Below are positions 54,056-61,894 of a DNA stretch of 64,000 bases, one piece after another. Made by a program: the position numbers and the translations under genes. The stretch is from Candidatus Enterococcus leclercqii (GTDB lineage Bacteria; Bacillota; Bacilli; Lactobacillales; Enterococcaceae): NCBI RefSeq assembly GCF_009933135.1, contig NZ_MAEH01000012.1, forward strand, positions 62,001 through 126,000, in the 5' to 3' direction. The notes under the pieces are model-generated. The model made no database searches, was not told the DNA's origin, and saw only the letters and a program-made list of their open reading frames with translations. Position 1 is the stretch's first letter, and each line of letters starts with the position of its first letter.

Positions 54056-56440
54056 TTAAAACGAATAGTTGGATAAGGAATCCCCTGCTAAATTCAATCC
54101 ATATTGAGGATCGTACCCATTCTCATGAAGAACATAAATTCCTGCTTCCGTTAGTGAAGTCAAGCCGTCTTTTTGAAGGCGTATAAATTCGTGATTATAC
54201 AAATTCAAGCTATTTCTTTGCGCCCTTTGATACCATGCTTTATCAAAAACAACTTCTTCGGCTGCCAAAAGATCTGCTACTAACTTCTTCCCCTCATCTC
54301 CAAATTCCACCAAGACTGATTCGCCCTGTTGCTCGATAACTTTGAAATGTCTAGCAATTGTTTGTGGGCTGTTAACTAGATAGGTCGGCACTTTTAGCTT
54401 CTTCATCGATTGATAAAAGAGACGCCGATTACTATTCTTTTGCATCAAATCAAACAGTTGTTGCGACCCTTGATTGAACAGATATTCTGATTCACCGGTT
54501 TTTTCAACCCGACTGTAAAACTTATCAAAGAATCGCATCATCAATTCCGGTGTTAGCAAACTAGATTCATCCTTGAGATACTTCCTATCTTGCAATAATT
54601 CTCTGGTTATTGCAGCCTTCGTTTTGATTTCTGCCATTTTATCGATATTTTCCAACTCTTTTACTGGATTCACCAGATATACTGGCTGTAATTGATCCGA
54701 TTCTCCATTTCGATTACAACGGCCAGCAGCTTGTGCAATAGAGTCTAAGCCTGAAAGTGAGCGTATAACACAGGAAAAACTGATATCAACCCCAGCTTCA
54801 ATCAATGGAGTCGTTACACAGATGATTGGTTCACTCAGCTTCAAGGCTTCCCGTATTTTATCTAAAACAAAACTTCTGTGATTTGGTGTCATGGCAGTTG
54901 ATAAATGGAAAACTGTCATCCCAGAGTTTAGCAATTTCTGATAGACACTGCGTACCGCCTTCTTGGTATTCAAAATCATCAGTAAATTCTGCTCTTTGGA
55001 AGCAATAGCTAAAGCAAACTCTGCCAATTGATCAGCATTCCAACCTTCGTCAATCGTTTTATCAATAACTTGTACCCTTTCGAAAGCATGGCTCACTGCC
55101 TCTAAATCAGGAACAATTTCTGAATCTATTGCAGACTCTAATGCAACTTTGCGCTTTTCCAAAGTAGGCTGGGTTGCTGTACATAACAAAGTCGTAGTTT
55201 GCCCATAGTTTTTCAAAAAATTGATTAAACTAGTGAACATTGATAAACATTTTGGAGGCAAAGACTGAATCTCATCAAAAATTAGAATACTGTTCAACAG
55301 CTGGTGAATTCTGCGAGGGTTACGGGTAGAACCTGCAAAGACATTTTCTAAAAAACGCACCATCGTTGTCACGATAATTGGACTATCCCAATTATCCTGC
55401 ATCAGTGCTTGTTTCCGTTCACTTTCTTCAGATTCATCATCTGCTTCTGCTACCAGATTAGCATGATGCTCCAGTAAAATTTCGGCATCTGTGATTCCTA
55501 GTTTTTCTCGGAATACTTCGGCATTTTGCTCTATGATTGAACTGAAAGGAATGATGTAGATAATTCGCCTCTTCTTTGCTGATAGCGCATGATTCAGCGC
55601 AAAACGCATACTGCTCAACGTCTTGCCCCCACCAGTTGGGATAGATAATCGGTAAATACCAGTCGGACGATTTGCAGCAACCAGACAAGCATCTGCCATT
55701 TTTTGCCGCAAGTAATTGATTGTCGTCTGTTCACCATTTTGAAACTCGGAAAAAGTCTCTTCCAAGCGATCCGCCAACTCTGAGAATAATCGTTCTGTTT
55801 CAATTTTTGTATACTTACCTTTTTCTTCAAACAGCTGAGTATTGCGTCGATCGCCATCCAGCAAGGCACTGTAAACCATTTTTGTCAGAAAAAACTGATC
55901 GGTACGTTCTATTATTTGTTTGTCACCGATCAATGACGCCAATTCGTTGCCAGAATCTTGAAGTAGTTTTTGTAAGCTCTCTTCTGGCAGGATAGTGTCA
56001 AAGAAAAGTTCTTTTACTTTGTCGTATTCATCCAGCTCTTTTTGATATCGTATCTGATAGGGAGAGTCTGCCGCTCCTTCTCCAGAAATAAAATCCAACA
56101 GCCCTCCAGGATTATGATGGGCAAAAATAGCGTTCGCAATCATTTCCCGTGCCATCGCTTCATATTTTGTTTTAACTGCACAGGCTTGTATCATCTGTCC
56201 ACCATACGTAGAATGATCTACACTTCCCCGCCTGACTGTCTCCCCATTATGAGCTGCCAAAATGTAATTCTGGAAAGCTGTTGAAAACTTGCCTGCATCA
56301 TGAAGCAATCCAGCTATCCGACACATTGTTGGTATGCCTAAAACAGCCCCGTTACTCTCAGAAATTTCAGCGGTTTCCCGCAGATGGTCGGCAAGTCCCT
56401 GTTTGGCACCATCTGATTCCCTAAAATGAGCAATGTACAT
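54056..56440 (-). CDS. cas3: CRISPR-associated helicase-nuclease Cas3
   Basis: Cas3 is recruited by Cascade to unwind and degrade target DNA. The 794-aa product has an N-terminal HD nuclease (LLHDAGK near residue 45, HSTYGG, AIFAHH) and an SF2 helicase: Walker A PTGGGKT (about 268), DEIQ in place of DEAH, SAT-type CTATQPT, and QAAGRCNRNG. GGGAGGGAG precedes the ATG at 56440. It is the first protein-coding gene of the cas operon; a 94-base gap to cas5 holds nothing else. Confidence 0.98.
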   Translation of the reverse strand: MYIAHFRESDGAKQGLADHLRETAEISESNGAVLGIPTMCRIAGLLHDAGKFSTAFQNYILAAHNGETVRRGSVDHSTYGGQMIQACAVKTKYEAMAREMIANAIFAHHNPGGLLDFISGEGAADSPYQIRYQKELDEYDKVKELFFDTILPEESLQKLLQDSGNELASLIGDKQIIERTDQFFLTKMVYSALLDGDRRNTQLFEEKGKYTKIETERLFSELADRLEETFSEFQNGEQTTINYLRQKMADACLVAANRPTGIYRLSIPTGGGKTLSSMRFALNHALSAKKRRIIYIIPFSSIIEQNAEVFREKLGITDAEILLEHHANLVAEADDESEESERKQALMQDNWDSPIIVTTMVRFLENVFAGSTRNPRRIHQLLNSILIFDEIQSLPPKCLSMFTSLINFLKNYGQTTTLLCTATQPTLEKRKVALESAIDSEIVPDLEAVSHAFERVQVIDKTIDEGWNADQLAEFALAIASKEQNLLMILNTKKAVRSVYQKLLNSGMTVFHLSTAMTPNHRSFVLDKIREALKLSEPIICVTTPLIEAGVDISFSCVIRSLSGLDSIAQAAGRCNRNGESDQLQPVYLVNPVKELENIDKMAEIKTKAAITRELLQDRKYLKDESSLLTPELMMRFFDKFYSRVEKTGESEYLFNQGSQQLFDLMQKNSNRRLFYQSMKKLKVPTYLVNSPQTIARHFKVIEQQGESVLVEFGDEGKKLVADLLAAEEVVFDKAWYQRAQRNSLNLYNHEFIRLQKDGLTSLTEAGIYVLHENGYDPQYGLNLAGDSLSNYSF

Positions 56441-56491
56441 TTTCTCCCTCCCAACTATTCATAGCTATCAAAAGAATCTACGAGAACAAAC

Positions 56492-56513
56492 TGCTCACTT
56501 TTATAAGTGAGCA
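56492..56513 (-). other. Hairpin in the cas3 leader
   Basis: TGCTCACTT and AAGTGAGCA form a perfect 9-bp stem with a TTAT loop, 52 bases before the cas3 start. No T run follows, so it is not a terminator. It may be an operator or an RNA structure. Confidence 0.5.
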
Positions 56514-56527
56514 ATTTCCCTCCACTT

Positions 56528-56665
56528 TTAGCTGAAAAAGAGAGATAAACTTCTCAATATTATTGCCTTGATTCTTTTTAGGACACTCAACAGAATACCG
56601 GTTTTTTCTGTGGAATTATCCGTATGGCTATAATACAATTCAACTTTGAAATAGAATCTTTTGAT
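56528..56665 (-). pseudogene. 45-codon frame with strong ribosome site but no standard start codon
   Basis: AAGGAGG is followed six bases later by ATC (56663-56665) and an open frame of 45 codons to TAA at 56528. The product would be basic, with a hydrophilic first half (KRFYFKVELYYSHTDNS) and a cationic amphipathic second half (GILLSVLKRIKAIILRSL). The normal ATG seems to have been lost by one change (ATG to ATC), or a near-cognate start is used. It lies in the cas leader between the promoter and cas3. Confidence 0.3.
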
Positions 56666-56701
56666 AGATATCCTCCTTATTATCGATTAACATTTAACTA
56701 C

Positions 56702-56715
56702 AGAAAACGTTTTCT
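56702..56715. promoter_or_regulatory. Cre-like palindrome in the cas leader
   Basis: AGAAAACGTTTTCT is a perfect 14-bp palindrome close to the CcpA site TGAAAACGTTTTCA. It lies about 45 bases downstream of the predicted cas start site, a position from which CcpA could block elongation. Confidence 0.4.
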
Positions 56716-56766
56716 ATATAAAATTTTACCAGAGAAATGATACTTACTCAATATCTTCATAGGAAT

Positions 56767-56794
56767 ATTATACAAAAAAACCGGTCTGTGATAA
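56767..56794 (-). promoter_or_regulatory. cas operon promoter
   Basis: On the minus strand -35 TTATCA (56789-56794), 16 bases and -10 TATAAT (56767-56772). The -35 lies inside the terminator hairpin of the upstream small RNA. The -10 and start site are covered by the sequence 56759-56771 that matches the pseudo-spacer of that RNA, beside a TTC PAM at 56756-56758. Confidence 0.7.
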
Positions 56795-56934
56795 ACCGGC
56801 TTCTACAAAATATACCTATCTTTCAATCCACATGCTGAGCATGACTGCTGTAAGAATCCTCAGATCCTCAGAATTTCATTTTAATAGATAATTGATTGTG
56901 TTTCAATTATCTCCGTAATAACTATCTAATTTCA
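56774..56934 (-). ncRNA. Candidate CreR-type crRNA-like guide repressing the cas operon
   Basis: On the minus strand, in order: an extended -10 (TG-T-TATAAT, with TATAAT at 56941-56946); about 90 bases of AT-rich leader; one degenerate CRISPR repeat at 56820-56845 that keeps the first GTC, a hairpin (CATGC-TCA-GCATG) in place of the normal stem, and the 3' handle GTGGATTGAAA; a pseudo-spacer starting ATAGGTATATTTT at 56819; and a terminator (CCGGT/ACCGG stem, seven T, 56774-56799). Pseudo-spacer bases 1-13 match 56759-56771 except at positions 6 and 12. That site is next to TTC and covers the cas -10. Type I guides do not pair at every sixth base. The layout matches known Cas-regulating guide RNAs. 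Confidence 0.72.
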
Positions 56935-56967
56935 ATTACTATTATAACATCCTCACCATTTAATTCA

Positions 56968-57002
56968 GACAAACAGCCCCCTGCAACAGGGGGCTGTTTG
57001 TC
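56968..57002. terminator. Long hairpin after sua5
   Basis: GACAAACAGCCCCCTG pairs perfectly with CAGGGGGCTGTTTGTC (16 bp, CAA loop). It ends sua5 transcription and separates it from the small RNA promoter. The T run is better on the plus side. Confidence 0.8.
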
Positions 57003-57005
57003 TTT

Positions 57006-58049
57006 TCATTTGCTTTCCTTCATTCCCGCTTCAAACCATCTTTTTGCGGCAGATTTGCTGAGTCGATTCATGTAGGCGACACCTAGACCGATTTCAGGAA
57101 AAGTCTCCGCAAAAATAGCATCCAACCCCAACTGAGGTTCGTCTAGTGCACGCAAGCCTGCGAAGAGTCCTTTGGCGGCTTGAGCGACAGTATCTTGCGG
57201 CAGCATAAATACGGCTGCGGCCTCGTAACGCATCTGCTCAGAGATTGTCGGCCCGGCAATGATACCGACTCGTTTGCCACTGGCTTTTATCCAATCGAGA
57301 ACTGACGGCCAATCCTCCGAACGCACCATCCAAACCGGGGTATCCGGGGCATAATGTTTATACTTCATGCCTGGCGCACGGGGTGTTTCACTTTCTTTCA
57401 CCAAGTGAGCATCGACTGCGATAGGGGTTTCTAAGACAGCTTCCAAAGCTTCCTGAGTAATAGCACCGGGACGCAAAATAGTCGGGATGCCATCTGGTGT
57501 GCTGAGGTCTAACACAGTAGACTCAACACCAATCTCGGTGGCCCCTCCATCCAATACACCACTGATTTTCCCTTTCATGTCGTGTAAGACGTGTTCAGCG
57601 GTGGTTGGACTTGGCTTTCCTGAAGTATTAGCACTTGGACCGACCAGCGGAACTCCAGCTTCTCGAATCAAGGCTAACGTCATTGGACTGTCGGGCATAC
57701 GAAAGGCGGCTGTGGATAAGCCACCTGTGACTACCTGTGGCAAGGCCCCTTCCTTGACAGGAAAAATCAACGTTAACGGCCCTGGCCAGAAATTTTCAAC
57801 GATTTTTTCCGTCAAAGGATGGAAGTTTTCCACAAATTGGTTTACCTGCTGGAAGTCAGCTACATGGACGATTAGCGGGTTATCTTGCGGCCGTCCTTTC
57901 ACCTCAAAAACCTGTGCTACCGCATTTGGCAAAAGCGCATTAGCTCCCAGTCCATAGACTGTTTCTGTTGGAAATGCTACCAAGCCGCCAGATTTTAACA
58001 TCCCTGCTGCCTCTGTGATTTGTTCTTCCTCGTATCGTTTTGTTTCCAC
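57006..58049 (-). CDS. sua5: Threonylcarbamoyl-AMP synthase (Sua5/YwlC)
   Basis: This enzyme makes threonylcarbamoyl-AMP for the t6A37 modification of ANN-decoding tRNAs. The 347-aa product has the YrdC domain (GGLVAFPTETVYGLGANA, KGRPQDNPLIVHV, PGPLTLIF, GPSANTSGKPSPT) and the C-terminal Sua5 domain (APGMKYKHYAPDTPVW to the end). It starts at a GTG (58049) with only a modest ribosome site. The cluster of DnaA boxes directly upstream overlaps its likely promoter, so expression may respond to DnaA, as suggested for B. subtilis ywlC. Confidence 0.95.
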   Translation of the reverse strand: METKRYEEEQITEAAGMLKSGGLVAFPTETVYGLGANALLPNAVAQVFEVKGRPQDNPLIVHVADFQQVNQFVENFHPLTEKIVENFWPGPLTLIFPVKEGALPQVVTGGLSTAAFRMPDSPMTLALIREAGVPLVGPSANTSGKPSPTTAEHVLHDMKGKISGVLDGGATEIGVESTVLDLSTPDGIPTILRPGAITQEALEAVLETPIAVDAHLVKESETPRAPGMKYKHYAPDTPVWMVRSEDWPSVLDWIKASGKRVGIIAGPTISEQMRYEAAAVFMLPQDTVAQAAKGLFAGLRALDEPQLGLDAIFAETFPEIGLGVAYMNRLSKSAAKRWFEAGMKESK

Positions 58050-58052
58050 AGT

Positions 58053-58236
58053 TTATCCACAACCTTTCTCAGAACGAATCGGACTTTATCAACAATCAGG
58101 CAGTAGTTATCCACTTTCTGTGGACAACTAATCTGTCAAGTGTGCATAACCATGTTGATAAGTCTTTTTTCTGTGGAACACTTCTTATTATCGCCTTTTG
58201 ATTCTGTGAAACAAAATAAAAAAGTTTTTTTCCACA
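58053..58236. promoter_or_regulatory. DnaA-box cluster upstream of sua5
   Basis: Two perfect boxes: TTATCCACA (58053-58061) and TTATGCACA (58141-58149, minus). Near matches: TTATCAACA (58086-58094), TTATCCACT (58107-58115), TTGTCCACA (58119-58127, minus), TTATCAACA (58153-58161, minus), TGTTCCACA (58172-58180, minus) and TTTTCCACA (58228-58236). Six of these fall within 110 bases. No gene lies here. Confidence 0.8.
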
Positions 58237-58259
58237 GCTAGGCGGTTTCTTTTTCCCCA

Positions 58260-59150
58260 TCAAAACACATGCAAGATACGGTCTTGTCCTGCCAAATCTT
58301 TGATGATTTCAACGCTTTTATGAGGAAAAGCTGCTTGAAAGATGCCTCTAACAGCTTCACCTTGCGCAAAACCAATCTCTAAAAAAATCTGTCCGTCTTC
58401 AGCCAAAATGCTGGGTGCCTGCCGGGCTAATTTCTGATAGATAGCCAATCCGTTATTGTCGGCAAAAAGAGCCATTTTAGGCTCAAAGGTACGAACACTT
58501 TCATCCATCAAGTCCCATTCAGATTTGGAGATATATGGCGGATTTGATAATAGCAATTGGATTTTTTCTGTGTTTGTTTCTGTCAAAAAAGGGGCCAATG
58601 TATCTCCTAAACAAAACGCGATATCTGCACCCAGGCTGGCAGCATTTTCTTTGGCGATCGCAAGCGCTGCCGGTGAAATATCTGAGGCCCGCACTTGCCA
58701 CTGGGGACGAGCCAGTTTTACAGAGATGGCAATGGCTCCGGTACCAGTGCCGATGTCGACAACCAGCGGGGGCTTCCCTGAAATGGTACGCCATACAGCA
58801 TTCGTCTCTTCAGAATCAGGAAATGCCGTTAGCGCCCGCATCACCAATTCTTCTGTTTCCGGTCGCGGGATTAAGGTAGCTTCAGTGACTTTGAAGCGAT
58901 GTCCGCAAAATTCTTCCCATCCCAGCAAATATTGAGGGGGAATATGCTGAGCCAGTTGGCGGGTATCTTTTTCAACCTGCGCGCTTTCAGCAGCAGTTGC
59001 TTGTCGTCCCATTTGCAATAACCAGTCTGTTTTTGTCCAGTTCATACGTCCCATAAATACGTATAGCACACTGTAGCCTTCTACGCCGACAGATTCTAAA
59101 AAAGAAGAAGCCCTATCAAGGACTTCTCGCAAGGTAGGTCTAGTAGCCAT
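58260..59150 (-). CDS. prmC: Release factor glutamine methyltransferase PrmC
   Basis: PrmC methylates the Gln of the GGQ motif in release factors. The 296-aa product has a helical N-terminal domain, the SAM motif [14 protein letters not shown] (about 130-143) and the catalytic NPPY. The ATG at 59150 overlaps the prfA end, with GGAG seven bases upstream. prfA-prmC-sua5 is a conserved Firmicute order. Confidence 0.97.
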   Translation of the reverse strand: MATRPTLREVLDRASSFLESVGVEGYSVLYVFMGRMNWTKTDWLLQMGRQATAAESAQVEKDTRQLAQHIPPQYLLGWEEFCGHRFKVTEATLIPRPETEELVMRALTAFPDSEETNAVWRTISGKPPLVVDIGTGTGAIAISVKLARPQWQVRASDISPAALAIAKENAASLGADIAFCLGDTLAPFLTETNTEKIQLLLSNPPYISKSEWDLMDESVRTFEPKMALFADNNGLAIYQKLARQAPSILAEDGQIFLEIGFAQGEAVRGIFQAAFPHKSVEIIKDLAGQDRILHVF

Positions 59151-60216
59151 TTTGCATCTCCGCTAATTTTTCAGTTTGATCATAAATAATCAAGGCGTCG
59201 ATGATTTCATCCATTTTGCCGGCTAGAATCTGATCCAACTTTTGGATCGTTAGACCAATTCGGTGATCAGTCACACGGTTTTGTGGGAAATTATAAGTTC
59301 GGATTCGCTCAGAACGATCCCCTGTACCCACTGCTGATTTTCGTTCTGAGTCGTAGGCACTTTGCGCTTCTTGCTGAATTTGGTCATAGACCCGTGCTCG
59401 CAAGATTTTCATGGCCTTTTCACGATTTTTCAGCTGAGAACGTTCGTCTTGCATCGCTACAACGATTCCAGTCGGTAAGTGGGTTAAGCGAACCGCAGAA
59501 GCTGTCTTGTTGACGTGCTGCCCACCAGCTCCGGAAGCATGGTAGATATCAGTACGGATGTCTTTGTCCTCGATGTCCACCTCGACTTCTTCGGCTTCCG
59601 GCATCACCACTACCGTTGCTGTAGAGGTATGGATTCGTCCTTGAGATTCCGTTGAAGGAACGCGTTGCACTCGATGGGCGCCGGATTCATATTTTAGTTT
59701 GGAATAGACATTGTCGCCGGTAATCATCATGATGACTTCTTTGTAGCCGCCAATCCCGGTAACGTTGGCATCCATGACTTCAGTTTTCCAACCTTGAGAC
59801 TCGGCATACTTCTGATACATGTTGAAAAGATCGCCGGCAAATAAAGCTGCTTCATCCCCGCCAGCGGCTCCACGGATCTCCATGATGATATTTTTGTCGT
59901 CATTGAGATCTTTTGGCAGCAACAGAATTTTAATCTGTTCTTCCAAATCTTCTTTTTCTTTTTTCAGATCGGAAAGCTCTTCTTTTGCCAGCTCGGCCAG
60001 CTCGGCATCGAGATTTTCGCCAAGCAGCTCTTCGGCATCTTTGATTCCTTGCACAACTTCTTTATAACGGCGGTAGACTTCTACCGTTTCGCGGGTATTT
60101 GCTTCTTCTTTTGATAGCTGCATAAAGCGCTTGGTGTCAGAGATAACAGCCGGATCGCTCAACAGCTCCCCTAATTCTTCGTAACGGTCTTCGATGGATT
60201 GTAATTGATCGTACAT
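59140..60216 (-). CDS. prfA: Peptide chain release factor 1
   Basis: RF1 ends translation at UAA and UAG. The 358-aa product has the GGQ loop ([17 protein letters not shown], near residue 230), which PrmC methylates, and the anticodon-like region before it. The ATG at 60216 follows AAAGGAACCCAC; the frame extending to 60288 has no ribosome site. First of the prfA-prmC pair. Confidence 0.98.
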   Translation of the reverse strand: MYDQLQSIEDRYEELGELLSDPAVISDTKRFMQLSKEEANTRETVEVYRRYKEVVQGIKDAEELLGENLDAELAELAKEELSDLKKEKEDLEEQIKILLLPKDLNDDKNIIMEIRGAAGGDEAALFAGDLFNMYQKYAESQGWKTEVMDANVTGIGGYKEVIMMITGDNVYSKLKYESGAHRVQRVPSTESQGRIHTSTATVVVMPEAEEVEVDIEDKDIRTDIYHASGAGGQHVNKTASAVRLTHLPTGIVVAMQDERSQLKNREKAMKILRARVYDQIQQEAQSAYDSERKSAVGTGDRSERIRTYNFPQNRVTDHRIGLTIQKLDQILAGKMDEIIDALIIYDQTEKLAEMQNGY

Positions 60217-60328
60217 GTGGGTTCCTTTCTGTAGGTGATCATTGGATACAGCTGCCTTTTGCAAAAGAAAAAGAGTAGCCGCCAACAAATCGATTCAAAT
60301 AGTAAAATTGCAGTAGCAGTCAATCTTT

Positions 60329-60949
60329 TTAGTGATGGGCATGGGCGCAATCCTTCTTAGGATCGACTAGGTCATGGCCCTTAATTTCCGGGTGGAAGTA
60401 ATGTTTGCGACAGACAGGATAATAGGCTTCATTGCCACCAATTTGAACCTGGTCCCCCTCATAAACAGGTTGGCCGTCGATATAATGGAGATTCATACTG
60501 GCCTTTTTATGGCAGAACCAACAGATAGTTTTCATCTCTTCAATCTTATCCGCATACAGCAACAAATATTGCGAGCCTTCGAAGAGTTCATTGCGAAAAT
60601 CATTTTTCAGTCCGAATGCCATCACCGGAATATCCAATTCGTCTACAATCCGAGTAAATGCCAAGACGTGCTCTTTTTTTAGGAATTGAGCTTCATCGAT
60701 TAGGACACAATAAGGCTTGTATTCCATCTCAACAATCATGCGAAAAATATCCGTCTCCTCGAATATGGGAATTGCCGGACGCTCCAAGCCGATTCGACTG
60801 GAAACCTTGCCCATTCCAGAACGAGTATCCAACGCGCTAGTCATGATTACTACCGGTTTGTCCTGCTCTTCGTAATTATGTGCGACCTTCAGTATCTCGA
60901 TGGTCTTGCCGCTGTTCATCGCGCCATATTTGAAAAACAATTGTGCCAT
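60329..60949 (-). CDS. tdk: Thymidine kinase
   Basis: Tdk phosphorylates thymidine in the salvage pathway. The 206-aa product is the type II enzyme: P-loop [14 protein letters not shown] at residues 7-20, [14 protein letters not shown] (Walker B and lasso), and zinc cysteines CWFC and CRKH. GGAGG lies eight bases before the ATG at 60949. tdk next to prfA-prmC is the usual Firmicute order. Confidence 0.98.
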   Translation of the reverse strand: MAQLFFKYGAMNSGKTIEILKVAHNYEEQDKPVVIMTSALDTRSGMGKVSSRIGLERPAIPIFEETDIFRMIVEMEYKPYCVLIDEAQFLKKEHVLAFTRIVDELDIPVMAFGLKNDFRNELFEGSQYLLLYADKIEEMKTICWFCHKKASMNLHYIDGQPVYEGDQVQIGGNEAYYPVCRKHYFHPEIKGHDLVDPKKDCAHAHH

Positions 60950-61082
60950 GTTCAAACCTCCAGTTTCTTCTTAGAGCATTATAGCGGAAAGCGGCCTTTT
61001 TTTATAGTGAAACTTTCTGTAAAGTCCTGCAAGAAACCTCTATTTTCCAAGTGGCCGTTGGTAACAGACAGTCTGACAGATT

Positions 61083-61520
61083 TTATAAAAATTTCTTCAA
61101 TAGGCAAAGCCAGCGAGGATCGGTCAATGTTTTGCGGACATCTCCCGCTCCGGCTGCAAAGTCTCGCAACTGCTGCCGCCGTTCTGGTACGAGATTTATC
61201 GGCAGATGCTGTAACGAAAAATAACCTGCCTGACGAACTTCTTCATTTGGCACCTGTAACATACCTGTCGCATCCGTTGCGATAAACAGCCACTGGCGAT
61301 CAGCTCGCTGGGAAAATTCATAACGTCCTAATACCAACAGATGCTCCGTTCTGAGCCCCGTCTCTTCAAACAATTCTCTTTGTGCCGCCTCCCAAGGTTC
61401 TTCGTCATTTTCCATTTTCCCGCCAGGCAAATCCCAAATCGGTAAATCTTGCCGTTTGACTAGTAAAACTCGCAGCTGCTGATCAGTCACAATCGTAAAG
61501 GCACCTTGTGTTTTGTCCAT
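61083..61520 (-). CDS. Nudix hydrolase
   Basis: The 145-aa product has a complete Nudix box: GGKMENDEEPWEAAQRELFEETGL is covered by residues about 33-56, with the REL.EETG core intact. Substrate unknown; a MutT-like nucleotide or other NDP-X compound is likely. It is a single gene between tdk and a terminator. Confidence 0.92.
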   Translation of the reverse strand: MDKTQGAFTIVTDQQLRVLLVKRQDLPIWDLPGGKMENDEEPWEAAQRELFEETGLRTEHLLVLGRYEFSQRADRQWLFIATDATGMLQVPNEEVRQAGYFSLQHLPINLVPERRQQLRDFAAGAGDVRKTLTDPRWLCLLKKFL

Positions 61521-61586
61521 ACCGTCTCCTTTTTCTTTTTCTCTATCCTACCATGTTTTTTCTGCCAGAATCTGTTCCACAAAAAA

Positions 61587-61633
61587 ACATTCCTGAAGCA
61601 TCGGCATTTTTTGCACCGACGACTCAGGAATGT
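61587..61633. terminator. Bidirectional terminator
   Basis: ACATTCCTGA pairs with TCAGGAATGT, with an inner TCGG/CCGA stem; A run on one side. The rest up to 61894 shows a possible promoter (TATACT at about 61760) and no gene. Confidence 0.75.
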
Positions 61634-61894
61634 TTAAGAGAGAAAAAGGAAAAAATGGAGTTTTGAAAAAGGGTTTTGGTTGGTATGAAAGTATCATAAC
61701 GAGGATTTATGAAGAAAACATGACGTCTGTTTGAAAGTACCATTTCCTTTTTCTTCTGATATACTTAAGAAAGATTTTACAGTGTTGCCAGCCAGCTGTT
61801 TTTTGACTGTTTGCATTCTTTTTTTCTCGTAAATAATTTTAGATTCATGGGCAGCCGGCACACTACCAACTATAGATTCGAGGGTTCAGCTATT

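Noticed and set aside
56698-56760. 20-codon frame starting ATG exactly at the predicted cas start site
   Set aside because: It would be leaderless, is very short and shows no composition bias; noted only because it overlaps the PAM and protospacer.
56901-56936. ATTGAAAT and ATTGAAAC motifs (minus) upstream of the candidate guide, like CRISPR handles
   Set aside because: Spacing (28 and 80 bases) does not fit repeat-spacer units and the region is AT-rich; probably chance.
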